From Holophagales bacterium (lineage in GTDB: Bacteria; Acidobacteriota; Thermoanaerobaculia; Multivoradales; Multivoraceae): 64,000 nt of DNA. Below, piece after piece: positions 15,453 through 25,092 of this stretch. The stretch is from contig VXVC01000004.1 of assembly GCA_009836625.1 (NCBI GenBank), forward strand, positions 829,037 through 893,036, given 5' to 3'. Every line of letters begins with the position of its first letter. The stretch's first letter is position 1. The notes beneath the pieces were generated by a model. It saw only the letters and a list, made by a program, of their open reading frames with translations. It was not told the DNA's origin and made no database searches. The position numbers and the translations under genes were made by a program.

Positions 15453-18221
15453 GTGAAGCGACTGCTCGGCGCCACCTCTGCTCTCTGCCTCCTGATCTTC
15501 GCCACGGCCTGCGGCGAGTCCACCGACACCGGAACCCCGTCGGCAGACATCGTCGACATCCCCAACACGAAGTACGTGCTGGAAAACGGGTTGCGGCTCA
15601 TCGTCCATGAGGACCACAAGGCGCCGATCGTCGCCGTCAACGTCTGGTACGACGTCGGCGCCGGCGACGAGAAGATCGGCAAGACCGGCTTCGCCCACCT
15701 GTTCGAGCACCTGATGTTCAACGGCAGCGAGCACTTCAACGACGACTACTTCAAGCCCTTCGACCGGGTCGGCGCGACCGGCATGAACGGAACGACGAAC
15801 CAGGACCGGACGAACTACTTCCAGGTCGTGCCGACAACGGCGCTCGACATGGCGCTGTGGATGGAGTCGGACCGCATGGGCCACATGCGGGCGGCGGTCG
15901 ACCAGGCCCGGCTCGACGAGCAGCGGGGCGTGGTGCAGAACGAGAAGCGCCAGGGCGAGAACCAGCCCTACGGCAAGGTCTTTCTGACGATCTTCGAGAA
16001 CACCTACCCCGACGGCCACCCCTACGACCACTCGACGATCGGCTCGATGGAGGACCTGAACGCCGCCTCGCTGGCCGACGTCCATGAGTGGTTCGACACC
16101 TGGTACGGCGCGGCCAACGCGGTTCTCGTCGTCGCGGGCGACGTCGAGGCCGAGGACGTCAAGGCGCGGGTCGAGAAGTACTTCGGCCACATCCCCTCAG
16201 GGCCGCCTCTGATCAAGCCGGACGTTTCACTCGCCCGCCGGAGCGAGCCGAGCCGGATCGTCCTCCAGGACCGCGTGCCGCAGGCCCGGGTCTACAAGGC
16301 CTGGAATGTCGCCACGGTGAAGGACAAGTCCGTCGATCACCTCTCCCTGGCCAGCGACGTCCTGGCCGCCGGCAAGAGTTCCCGCCTCTACAAGCGGCTG
16401 GTCTACGACGATCAGATCGCCACCGATGTCAGCGCCTTCGTCATGACCCGCCAGTTCGGCAGCCTGTTCCTCGTCATCGCGACCGCCAGGCCCGGGCAGG
16501 ATCTCGCCGAGGTCGAGGCCGTCCTCGACGAGGAACTCGAGGCCTTCCTCGCCTCCGGGCCGACGGAGGCCGAACTGGCGCGGGCGCAGGCCAGCACCCG
16601 GGCCAGCTTCATTCGCGGCGTCGAACGGATCGGCGGCTTCGGCGGCAAGTCCGACGTGCTGGCGGCCAGCGAGGTCTACCTCGGCAGTCCCGACGGCCAC
16701 AAGACGACCCAGGCGAACCTCCTGGCGGCCACCGTCGCCGATGTCCACGGCGCCGCCGTCGAGTGGCTGGACGAGGGTGTTCTGACCGTCGAGGTGAGGC
16801 CCTTCGCCACCTACACGACGAGTGACAGCACGGTCGACCGCTCGTCCGGTCCGCCCGAAGTCGCCGAGTTCCCCTCCGCTTCGTTCCCGGCTCGCGAGAC
16901 CGCGGAGCTCGACAACGGTCTGAGGCTCATCCTCGCCCGGCGCGACGCGGTGCCGGTGGTCAACCTGAACATGCTGCTCGACGCCGGCTACGCCTCCGAC
17001 CAGTTCGCCCTGCCGGGCACCGCGCGTATGGCGATGGGGATGCTCGACGAAGGCACGACATCCCGCGACGCGCTGGAGATCTCGGACACGCTCGACAGTC
17101 TCGGCGCCAACCTGGGAGCAGGTTCGAACCTCGACGTGTCAACCGTGTCGATGAGCGCGCTCGTCGAGAATCTCGACGAATCCCTCGACCTGTTCGCCGA
17201 CGTCATCCTGAACCCCTCCTTCCCGGAGGACGAGTTCGGGCGCCAGCAGCAACAGCAACTGGCCGGCATCGGCCGCGAGAAGGTGCAGCCGGTGTCGATG
17301 GCCCAGCGCGTCCTGCCCCGCATCCTCTACGGCGAGGGCCACGCGTACAGCAATCCGCTGACCGGCTCGGGAACGGAGGAGTCGGTGGGTGAACTCGATG
17401 TCGACGCCCTGCGCGCGTTCCACGACACCTGGTTCAAGCCGAACAACGCGACCCTGATCGTCGTCGGCGACATCACGATGGGTGACCTGCTACCGGCGAT
17501 CGAGTCCCGCTTTGCGAACTGGGTAGCGGGCGACGTCCCCGCCAAGAACCTGGCGGACGTCGCGCCCCAACCCGAGACGGTCGTCTACCTGATCGACCGG
17601 CCCGACTCCGCGCAGTCGATCATCTTCGCCGGCCAACTTGCGCCACCGAAGGGCGATTCCCGGAACCTCCAGATCGAGGCGATGAACGACATCATCGGCG
17701 GCGGCTTCACCTCGCGGATCAACCTGAACCTGCGCGAGGACAAAGGCTGGTCGTATGGCGCCCGGGCGATCCTGCTCGACGCCGCGGGCCAGCGGCCGTA
17801 CTACGCGTTCGCGCCGGTCCAGACCGACCGGACGGCCGAGTCGATGGCCGAGATCGATAAGGAGGTTCGGGGCATCCGGAGCGGAGGCAGCAGGCCGCCG
17901 ACGGCGGACGAGCTGGCCAAGGTGACCGACCAGAACACGCTGACCCTGCCCGGGCGCTGGGAAACGAACGGCGCGGTGATGGCAAGCCTCATCGAGATGA
18001 CCCGCTTCGACCTCCCTGACGACTACTGGGACACGTTCGCGGACGCCGTACGGGGAGTCGGCCTCTCCGACGTCAGCGCCCAGGCGGACCGCGTGCTCCA
18101 ACCCGACAACCTGGTCTGGATCGTCGTCGGCGACCGGGTCCGGATCGAGGACAAGATCCGAGCGCTGGGTCTTGGCGAGATCCGTTTCCTGGACGCGGAC
18201 GGCAACCCGGTGGAGGGTTAG
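15453..18221 (+). CDS. two-domain M16 zinc peptidase, lipoprotein
   Basis: 922-aa pitrilysin-family peptidase. The lipobox FATAC (Cys20) predicts lipid anchoring. The N-terminal half has the inverted zinc motif HLFEH (His82, Glu85, His86) and the distal ligand near Glu164 (QNEKRQ). The C-terminal half is a second M16 repeat without the zinc site, as usual in processing-peptidase-like clamshells. Starts at GTG after AAGGAG. Probably co-transcribed with the gamma-glutamyltransferase gene, giving a periplasmic peptide-degrading pair. Converges with the next gene; stops overlap by 4 bp. Confidence 0.92.
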   Translation: MKRLLGATSALCLLIFATACGESTDTGTPSADIVDIPNTKYVLENGLRLIVHEDHKAPIVAVNVWYDVGAGDEKIGKTGFAHLFEHLMFNGSEHFNDDYFKPFDRVGATGMNGTTNQDRTNYFQVVPTTALDMALWMESDRMGHMRAAVDQARLDEQRGVVQNEKRQGENQPYGKVFLTIFENTYPDGHPYDHSTIGSMEDLNAASLADVHEWFDTWYGAANAVLVVAGDVEAEDVKARVEKYFGHIPSGPPLIKPDVSLARRSEPSRIVLQDRVPQARVYKAWNVATVKDKSVDHLSLASDVLAAGKSSRLYKRLVYDDQIATDVSAFVMTRQFGSLFLVIATARPGQDLAEVEAVLDEELEAFLASGPTEAELARAQASTRASFIRGVERIGGFGGKSDVLAASEVYLGSPDGHKTTQANLLAATVADVHGAAVEWLDEGVLTVEVRPFATYTTSDSTVDRSSGPPEVAEFPSASFPARETAELDNGLRLILARRDAVPVVNLNMLLDAGYASDQFALPGTARMAMGMLDEGTTSRDALEISDTLDSLGANLGAGSNLDVSTVSMSALVENLDESLDLFADVILNPSFPEDEFGRQQQQQLAGIGREKVQPVSMAQRVLPRILYGEGHAYSNPLTGSGTEESVGELDVDALRAFHDTWFKPNNATLIVVGDITMGDLLPAIESRFANWVAGDVPAKNLADVAPQPETVVYLIDRPDSAQSIIFAGQLAPPKGDSRNLQIEAMNDIIGGGFTSRINLNLREDKGWSYGARAILLDAAGQRPYYAFAPVQTDRTAESMAEIDKEVRGIRSGGSRPPTADELAKVTDQNTLTLPGRWETNGAVMASLIEMTRFDLPDDYWDTFADAVRGVGLSDVSAQADRVLQPDNLVWIVVGDRVRIEDKIRALGLGEIRFLDADGNPVEG

Positions 18222-18943
18222 CCGTCCGGCCAACTCAGCGTGCGCCGCGCACCGGCGAACTCCACCGTTCGGCAGTCCTCGGACACGGTGCGCAGCAGCG
18301 TGAAGCGGGGCGCGTCCGCGATCTCGACCAGCCCGTGGTCAGCGGAGGTCGCGAACAGCCGTTCCTGCTCGTCCAGGCGCAGTGAATCGGGATCGAGAGT
18401 GTCGGTGAGACGGTTGTTCAGATCGGCGACGACCCGGCCCCCTTCGTCTTCGGTCCCTTCCCGCAGTTGAACCGCTACCAGCGGCGTGGTCGCGCAGTCG
18501 AGATAGCACTTGTCCCACCAGCCGTCGTTGACCCGGTACTCGACGAACCAGACGCCGAGGGCCGGGTCGTAGCCGATGTGCTGGACGAAGAAACGCCGGA
18601 TGCGCTCGGCAACCGATTGCCCCTTCCACGACCAGCGCCGGTCCGCGTCGACCACGATCGGCGGGTAGTGAAACGACATCAGCGCGTCGTCGAAGGCGCG
18701 TCCCCCGGCCACGGCCCTGGCCAACGGCACCGGGAAGTAGGTTCCCCGCTCGAGCCGGTCGAGCCGCTCGGGCAGGTCCTCGGCGACGACCGCCACGACG
18801 GCGGTGTCCCTTGCCGCCTCCGAGTCGGCCAGAGCCTCCCGATCCACAGGCGACAGCGGATTACGGAAACGGGCCTGGTGGGAGAGGAAGATCGAGACCC
18901 CCTGAGGCCACAGCCGTTCGCAGGCCCGAAGCAGGTCGTCCAT
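18218..18943 (-). CDS. protein of unknown function downstream of RND efflux operon
   Basis: 241 aa, soluble, no signal peptide. I do not recognise it firmly. The stretch RWSWKGQSVAERIRRFF followed later by WFVEYRV recalls DUF1285-type proteins, but weakly. Rich in Trp, Asp and Arg. The ATG at 18943 is chosen because the frame upstream of it runs into the RND pump coding region; it starts 23 bp after the pump stop and is therefore likely the last gene of the efflux operon. Confidence 0.65.
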   Translation of the reverse strand: MDDLLRACERLWPQGVSIFLSHQARFRNPLSPVDREALADSEAARDTAVVAVVAEDLPERLDRLERGTYFPVPLARAVAGGRAFDDALMSFHYPPIVVDADRRWSWKGQSVAERIRRFFVQHIGYDPALGVWFVEYRVNDGWWDKCYLDCATTPLVAVQLREGTEDEGGRVVADLNNRLTDTLDPDSLRLDEQERLFATSADHGLVEIADAPRFTLLRTVSEDCRTVEFAGARRTLSWPDG

Positions 18944-18966
18944 GACGCGAAGGTCTCTGGCGGCTC

Positions 18967-21900
18967 CTACCTGCCTCCGGGCTGCGGCGCCGGCTCCGGT
19001 TCGCCCGCCTCCGGACTCATCCCCACGAGCCAGCGCAGGCCGTTCTTCAGATCCTCGACCATCATGTACGTGCAGGGCACCAGCACCAGGGCGATGCCGG
19101 TCACGAACAGGACGCCGAAGCCCAGGCTGAGCGCCATGGGGACGAGCCACTGGGCCTGGTTCGACCGTTCCAGGATGATCGGCATCAGGCCGAAGAAAGT
19201 CGTCAGCGAGGTCAGGATGACCGGCCTCACACGCCGGGTGACACCGCCGACCACGGAATCGACCAGGCTCCTGCCCTCGCTCCGCAACTGGTTCACCGCG
19301 TCGATCAGGACCAGCGAGTCGTTCACCACGACGCCGGAAAGAGCGACCAGGCCGAAGATGCTGAGGAAACTCAGGTCGTAGCCCATGATCAGGTGGCCGA
19401 CAACCGCCCCGAACATGCCGAAGGGCACCGCCGACAGGACGACGAGCGGCTGCAGATAGCTGCGGAAGGCGACCGCCATCAGGGCGTACATGGCCAGCAT
19501 CGCGACGAACAGACTCCCCGTCAGGGAAGCAACCGCTTCGGCCTGCGCCTCCTGCTCACCGCTGAAGTTGAACGTCAGTCCGGGTGTGTCGGCCACCACT
19601 TCGGGCAGGATGGTCCGGGCCAGCGCGGCCCGAATGTCGTTGCCCGTAGTGGCCGTCGGGTCGATGTCGGCGGTCACGGTGACGGTGCGACGACCGTCGA
19701 CCCGGAGGATCTCGGTGAACGATCTCCCAGGCCGCACGTACGCCGCCTGGTGGAGCGGAATCTCGCCCCCGCCCGGGGTGCGGATCAGGAGATTCTCGAT
19801 CGCGTGAACCGAATCGCGCTCCTCGCGGGGCAGGCGGACGTAGACGCGGAGCTCGTCGCGGCCCCGCTGCTGGCGGCTGGCCTCGGCGCCGAAGAAGGCA
19901 CCACGAACCTGGGCCGCCAGAGCTCGCTCGGTGAGCCCCAGACCCTTCGCGGCCGGCTTCAGCACCAGGTCTAGCTGCGGTTTGCCGACCTTGAAGCCAT
20001 CGTCGACGTCGAACACGCCGTTGTACGTCGCCAGCGACGCTGCGACGCGCGCCGCCGCCGCCTCGAGCGGCGGCGTCTGCGTGTGCTCGAGCTGGACCGA
20101 GACCTTGGCGCCGGCTGACGGACCGGTGTTGAAGTCGAAGGACAGTCGGTCCACACCCGAGACCTCGCCGACCCGCTCGCGCCATCGCGCGGTGAACTCG
20201 GCCGAGCCGAACTCGCGCTCCGCGTCGGGAACGAGGTATGCCGTGACGACGCCGACATGTCCGCCGGTCGCGGGGAAGCCCTGGCCGGGGCCGAAAGCGC
20301 CCGTGTCGGCGCTGCCGATCCTCGCTCGGAGTCCCTCCAGGACGGTGTCCGGCATCGAGCCGTCGGCTCGCCGGCGCATCCGCCCCTCCGCCAGGAGTTC
20401 GGCGCCGACCTCCTCCGCGGCCCGGGTCATCCGTCGCGCAACCTCGCGGGTGTCCGCGACCGGCGCACCGAACGGCAGTTCGATCACGCCGTTCGCGAAC
20501 TCGCCCTCGATCCGGGGGAAGAAGTTGAACTTGATGTGTCCCCCCGCGACGATGCTGACCGCGACGACCAGCGCCGAGAACATGACGGCCACCGTCAGGT
20601 AGCGGTCGCGCACCAGCCTCCGGATGAGCGGCGGCACCTGCCCCGCGATCACGCGCTCCACCCACTCCGAGAAACGGAGCTGAAGGGCGCCCAGCTTCTT
20701 GAACGGATTGAGCGACCGCCTCCGGCCCTTCCGGCCGCGCAGCTTCGTCCGCCCCACGTGCCGCAGGTGCGCCGGCAGGATGAACACGGACTCGATCAGG
20801 GACAGCAACAGGACCGGAATGACAATGAACGGGATGTTGCGGAAGAACTTGCCCGTGATGCCGGGGACGATGGCCAGCGGGATGAAGGCGATGATCGTCG
20901 TGAGCACCGCGAACGTGACCGGCGTCAGCACCTCGCGGGTACCGACGATCGCGGCCTCGAGCCGGTTGTCGCCCCGGCGGTGGTAGAAGATCGCCTCGCC
21001 GACGACGACCGCGTCGTCCACCGCGATCCCGAGCACCAGGATGAACGCGAAGAGCGAGATCATGTTGAGCGACACGCCGAGGATCGGGATGAGAAAGAAC
21101 GAGCCGCAGAATGAGATGAAGATGCCCAGGCTGACCCAGAAGGCCACCGCCGGCCTCAGGAAGATGCCCAACACGGTGACCACCAGCAGCAGTCCGAGCA
21201 GGCCGTTCTTTCCGAGAATCGACAGCCGGGCCCGGTAGTCCTCCGACTCGTCGTTCACGATCGAGAGTCCCACCGAGTCCGGCAACGTGCCCTGCCGGCG
21301 CTCGATCAGGTCGTAGACCGCGGACGAGACCTGGAGCGGCACCTCCTCACCGACACGGTAGACCTGCAGGTCGATCGCCGGTTGACCGTTGTAGTACAGC
21401 TCCTCGTCCGTCTCCCGGAAGCCGTCGACCACGGTGGCGACATCGCGCAGGCGGACCCGTGTGCCGTCGGCCCGCGCGATCAGCGTGATGTCCCGGAACT
21501 CCTCGCCGTAGTCGCGCCGCTCCGTTGTGCGAACCAGCACTTCGCCGCCTTCGGTCTTGACCGACCCGCCGGGAAGATCGATCGAGGCCGCGCGCACGGC
21601 CGTCGAGATCTGCGGCAGCGTGAGGCCGTAGCGCCGCAGGTTGTCCGCAGGCACTTCGACGCTGATCTCGGGCGGCGGTATGCCCGTCTTCTCCACCAGC
21701 GTGATCCGCTCGTCCGACAGCAGCTCGTTCCGGATCTCCTCGGCGAGCCGGTCGAGCGACTTGAGGTCCACGTCGCCGTGGACCAGCAGGGAGAGCACCT
21801 GCCTGCGGTTCGTCACCAGCGAGATGACGGGGCGTTCGGCGTCCTGAGGGAAGGACGTGATCCGGTCCACGGTGCTCTTGATGTCGTTGTAGGTCCGGTC

Positions 21901-22242
21901 CGGATTTGCACTCGTAAGGAGCTCGGCCATCACCGTGCCGACGCCCTCGACCGAGATCGAGTTGATCTTCTTGATGCCGTCGAGGCTGCTGATCTCGTCC
22001 TCGATCGCGAGGACGACTCCCTCCTCGACCTCCTGGGGCGACGCTCCAGGGTAGGCGACCACCACGGTCACGATGTCCATCTCGATTTCCGGGAAGACTT
22101 CCCGCTTGGTTCCGAAGGCGAACAGGATGCCGCCGATGACCAGGACGCCCATCAGCAGGTTCGCCGCGACAGGATGCGCCGCCATCCAGCCGATCGGCCC
22201 CTTGCGATCGACCGGGCCGTGGTCATGCGACATCAGGCTCAT
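18967..22242 (-). CDS. RND efflux pump, inner-membrane transporter (HAE1/AcrB-like)
   Basis: 1091-aa proton-driven exporter of the resistance-nodulation-division family. N-terminal TM helix after GPIGWMAAHPVAANLL, then a large periplasmic loop, a six-helix bundle containing LGIAVDDAVVVGEAI (paired TM4 aspartates), a second loop (RVDGRRTVTVTADI) and the final helices (SGVVVNDSLVLIDAV). It partners with the adaptor and outer-membrane channel encoded immediately upstream. The ATG overlaps the adaptor stop by 4 bp. The cargo cannot be read from sequence. Confidence 0.95.
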   Translation of the reverse strand: MSLMSHDHGPVDRKGPIGWMAAHPVAANLLMGVLVIGGILFAFGTKREVFPEIEMDIVTVVVAYPGASPQEVEEGVVLAIEDEISSLDGIKKINSISVEGVGTVMAELLTSANPDRTYNDIKSTVDRITSFPQDAERPVISLVTNRRQVLSLLVHGDVDLKSLDRLAEEIRNELLSDERITLVEKTGIPPPEISVEVPADNLRRYGLTLPQISTAVRAASIDLPGGSVKTEGGEVLVRTTERRDYGEEFRDITLIARADGTRVRLRDVATVVDGFRETDEELYYNGQPAIDLQVYRVGEEVPLQVSSAVYDLIERRQGTLPDSVGLSIVNDESEDYRARLSILGKNGLLGLLLVVTVLGIFLRPAVAFWVSLGIFISFCGSFFLIPILGVSLNMISLFAFILVLGIAVDDAVVVGEAIFYHRRGDNRLEAAIVGTREVLTPVTFAVLTTIIAFIPLAIVPGITGKFFRNIPFIVIPVLLLSLIESVFILPAHLRHVGRTKLRGRKGRRRSLNPFKKLGALQLRFSEWVERVIAGQVPPLIRRLVRDRYLTVAVMFSALVVAVSIVAGGHIKFNFFPRIEGEFANGVIELPFGAPVADTREVARRMTRAAEEVGAELLAEGRMRRRADGSMPDTVLEGLRARIGSADTGAFGPGQGFPATGGHVGVVTAYLVPDAEREFGSAEFTARWRERVGEVSGVDRLSFDFNTGPSAGAKVSVQLEHTQTPPLEAAAARVAASLATYNGVFDVDDGFKVGKPQLDLVLKPAAKGLGLTERALAAQVRGAFFGAEASRQQRGRDELRVYVRLPREERDSVHAIENLLIRTPGGGEIPLHQAAYVRPGRSFTEILRVDGRRTVTVTADIDPTATTGNDIRAALARTILPEVVADTPGLTFNFSGEQEAQAEAVASLTGSLFVAMLAMYALMAVAFRSYLQPLVVLSAVPFGMFGAVVGHLIMGYDLSFLSIFGLVALSGVVVNDSLVLIDAVNQLRSEGRSLVDSVVGGVTRRVRPVILTSLTTFFGLMPIILERSNQAQWLVPMALSLGFGVLFVTGIALVLVPCTYMMVEDLKNGLRWLVGMSPEAGEPEPAPQPGGR

Positions 22243-23504
22243 GGCGCCACTCCCGTCGGCACGGCCCCCCAGGCCGACACGTCCCAGCGGCTGGCGGCGG
22301 AGAGGAACTCGGCGGCGATCAACGGGGGCGCATCCGCTCCCAGACGGAGCTTCATGCCCTCGATCGGAGTGGCGATGCGGCTGGTCACGACGAGTTCCCC
22401 CTCAGCCAACCCCGCATCGATGCACACGCTGTCCTCGAATCGCCACGCGACCTCGACCGGTCGCCGCTCGAGCTGCGCCCCGCTGTAAAGCCAGAGGTGC
22501 TCTCCCTCCTGGAGCCAGTCCCGAGGCACCTCGAACAGCTCGCGCACCGTGCCGCCTTCGAGCAGCAGGTCGACGTAGCTGTCCAGCAGCAGGAGTCCCC
22601 GCCCCGCGGGACCGCCCGTCCCGCGCGCGAGTCCGAGCGGATCGTCGACTTCGACCAGGACCCGGGCCATCCGGCCCGCGGTGTCCAGATCGCCCAGCAG
22701 CCGGACGATGCGGCCCGGCAGGACGTAGTCGGTCTCGGGATCGAGCCGCACCAACGCCCGCGATCCCTCGACATCGCCGTGGAGACCCGGAACCCGGAGT
22801 TGTTCGAGTTCGTCGGTTCGAACCGCGGCCCGCACCCAGAACGCATCGGTGCCCGCGAGCGTCACGGCCTGGCTCTGCGGCGTGACCGTCTGGCCGACCT
22901 CGATCGACTCGGAGAGCACGACGGCGTTGAACGGGCTGCGCACGACCGTGCGTTCCAGATCCAGCCTGGCCCGCGCCAGGGCGGCGCGAGCGGTGTGAAC
23001 GGCCGACAGCCGGGAGCGTAGTTGCGGTTCGCGGAGCGCAAGGGAGGCCTCCATCTGTTCGACGTCCAGTTCGTCCTGGAACAGCTCCCACTCCCGCTCG
23101 GCGACCCGGCCTCGGCCCTGCTCGAGTTCGAGCTGGGCCGCTGCCTCGGCGACGGACGCGGTGGCCCGGGCCACCGCCAGCTTGAAGTCGGCGTCCTCGA
23201 TCGCGAAGATGACATCGCCCTCGCGCAGCAGCGTGCCGGGAGCGAGTCGCGGCATGACGAACGCGATCCGGCCGCTCACCTGGGGCTGGACGACGACCCG
23301 CTGGGCCGGCAGCACGGTCCCCTGGGCCTCGATGTCAATGCGGCGCGGTAGCCGTCTCACCTCGGCCACTTCGACCAGCACGCCGGAGTCGTCCGGCGGC
23401 CTCTGCACCGCCTCGGGTCTGGCCTGGATGATCGCCCTGGCAGCCACCAGGCCTACCGCCAGGACCAGCACCACGACGCCGACGCGGATCAGGGTACCCT
23501 TCAT
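22239..23504 (-). CDS. RND efflux periplasmic adaptor (membrane fusion protein)
   Basis: 421 aa. N-terminal membrane anchor (MKGTLIRVGVVVLVLAVGL), a lipoyl-like half motif (VVVQPQVSGRIAFVMPRLAPG), an alpha-hairpin rich in Ala/Glu (about 100-180) and beta-barrel domain with VVRSPFNAVV. Bridges the RND pump and outer-membrane channel. The ATG at 23504 begins the hydrophobic anchor; the frame continues upstream but only as an overlap with the channel gene. Operon spacing: 13 bp after the channel gene, 4-bp overlap with the pump. Confidence 0.93.
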   Translation of the reverse strand: MKGTLIRVGVVVLVLAVGLVAARAIIQARPEAVQRPPDDSGVLVEVAEVRRLPRRIDIEAQGTVLPAQRVVVQPQVSGRIAFVMPRLAPGTLLREGDVIFAIEDADFKLAVARATASVAEAAAQLELEQGRGRVAEREWELFQDELDVEQMEASLALREPQLRSRLSAVHTARAALARARLDLERTVVRSPFNAVVLSESIEVGQTVTPQSQAVTLAGTDAFWVRAAVRTDELEQLRVPGLHGDVEGSRALVRLDPETDYVLPGRIVRLLGDLDTAGRMARVLVEVDDPLGLARGTGGPAGRGLLLLDSYVDLLLEGGTVRELFEVPRDWLQEGEHLWLYSGAQLERRPVEVAWRFEDSVCIDAGLAEGELVVTSRIATPIEGMKLRLGADAPPLIAAEFLSAASRWDVSAWGAVPTGVAP

Positions 23505-23517
23505 GTCCTTCCGCCTG

Positions 23518-25026
23518 TCAGGACGCTCCCTCAGCGACTCTTGTTTCGGGCGCCGCGGCGAGTCCCGCCGCCAGCCGCTCCACCGACGTCCCCGGCGCGA
23601 AGCCCAGCGCCCGGCAGAGCTGCAGGCGGCTCGCGAGTTGCCGCCGCCGGGCGTCGACCAGCGCCTGCTCAAGCCCCTGCTGGGACAGGAGCGCGGTCAG
23701 CACGTTCAGGTAGTCCGTGGCGCCCTCACGGTACGACTCGCTGGTGAGAAGCAGCACGCGGCGCGCTTCCCCCAGACGCTCCTCCAGGTTCGCGACGAGC
23801 TCACGGCTGCTGCGGCCGACCGCGAGCGCCGTCTGCACCTCACCGACCGCGTTGACCAGGGACTGCGCGTAGAAGTAGAGGCTCTCCTCCGCCGCCGCGT
23901 AAGCCTGGTCGATCCGCGCGCGCCGGCCACCGGCGGCATAGACGGACTGCGCCCCGTTGCCGCCGATCTGCCGTACGAGATCGTCCAGGACTTGAGCGAC
24001 GTCCAGTGCCCGCCCGGTGACCAGGGCGCTCAGCGACAACGAAGGCAGCCACTCCTTGACCGCGGCCGCCGCCCGCCGGTCCGCCGCCTCCACCCGCCAG
24101 CGAGCCGCCTGCAGGTCGGGCCGACGCTCCAGCAGCGCGGCAGGCACACCGAGTTCGGGCTGTTGGGCGGTCTCCAGCAGCGAGCCCAGGCCAGACGCGT
24201 CGTCCGGAGTCTGGCGCTCCGCGCTGCCCAGGAGCGTCGCGAGCTGGAACTCGAGCGACTCCAGCCGACCGCGCGCGAGTTCGATCTGCCCCCGAAGACT
24301 CAGCAACTGCTCCCGCTGACGGCCGATGTCCTGGGCCGGCCCCAGGCCCTGGCCGAAACGAAGCTGGGTCAGTTCCAGAAACCTCTCCGACGTCCGCTGC
24401 TGACTCTCGAGGAGCGCGATCAGTTCACGTTCCGCGACGACCCCGAACCAGACCTCGGCCAATCCCGACGACAGGCTGATCGCCAGCGACCGCAAATCAT
24501 GCACGGACGCCTCGGCATCCAGCAGAGCCGCCAGTTCGCGATTTCGCAGGCGACCCCAGAGATCGATTTCAAAGCTGGCCGCCAGGCTGGAGTCCCAGGC
24601 CGCCCCGGCGAGCAGGAACTGGTTCACGATGCCGCTGCCCGGGAAGGTGAGGTCGTTCCCGGTGAGGGACGCATCGAGTCGCGGCATCAGGTAGGCGCCG
24701 CTTTCCCGGGCGCGGGCCTCGGCAGCCTCGACCCGCCTCCAGGCGGCCTGCAGATCGAAGCTCTGGCCCGAAAGGCGATCCTGCAGACTCCTAAGCGTCT
24801 GATCTCCCAGGGCGCTGCAGGCACCTGGCGCGGCCACGCCCAGCGCCACGTCGCTTCCGCGGTCGAACTCGGACGGCGGTTCGGCGACCTCCGGGATGCG
24901 CTCCAGGACACTGGTGTGGGTGCATCCCCAAGCGATCGCGGCCAGACCGCAGGCCGCAAGACAAGTCCATTGGAACCAGGAGGATGGACCTTGGGCAGGG
25001 GCGGCCTTGTAGAACGGGCAACGCAT
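23518..25026 (-). CDS. outer-membrane efflux channel (TolC/OprM/NodT type)
   Basis: 502 aa. Lipobox IAWGC about 34 residues after the ATG at 25026, then two repeats of the coiled outer-membrane efflux domain: DLQAAWRRVEAAEARARESGAY-like and a second copy with the NodT signature ERRPDLQAARWRVEAAD. First gene of the RND operon (channel, adaptor, pump, unknown). A TTG at 25053 would add nine residues; the ATG places the n-region closer to the hydrophobic segment. Confidence 0.92.
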   Translation of the reverse strand: MRCPFYKAAPAQGPSSWFQWTCLAACGLAAIAWGCTHTSVLERIPEVAEPPSEFDRGSDVALGVAAPGACSALGDQTLRSLQDRLSGQSFDLQAAWRRVEAAEARARESGAYLMPRLDASLTGNDLTFPGSGIVNQFLLAGAAWDSSLAASFEIDLWGRLRNRELAALLDAEASVHDLRSLAISLSSGLAEVWFGVVAERELIALLESQQRTSERFLELTQLRFGQGLGPAQDIGRQREQLLSLRGQIELARGRLESLEFQLATLLGSAERQTPDDASGLGSLLETAQQPELGVPAALLERRPDLQAARWRVEAADRRAAAAVKEWLPSLSLSALVTGRALDVAQVLDDLVRQIGGNGAQSVYAAGGRRARIDQAYAAAEESLYFYAQSLVNAVGEVQTALAVGRSSRELVANLEERLGEARRVLLLTSESYREGATDYLNVLTALLSQQGLEQALVDARRRQLASRLQLCRALGFAPGTSVERLAAGLAAAPETRVAEGAS

Positions 25027-25092
25027 GGGCGACGAACCGGCGGGAACCGACAACTCTACGCCAAGCCCGCCAGTGTTCAGTCGGGAACGGCC

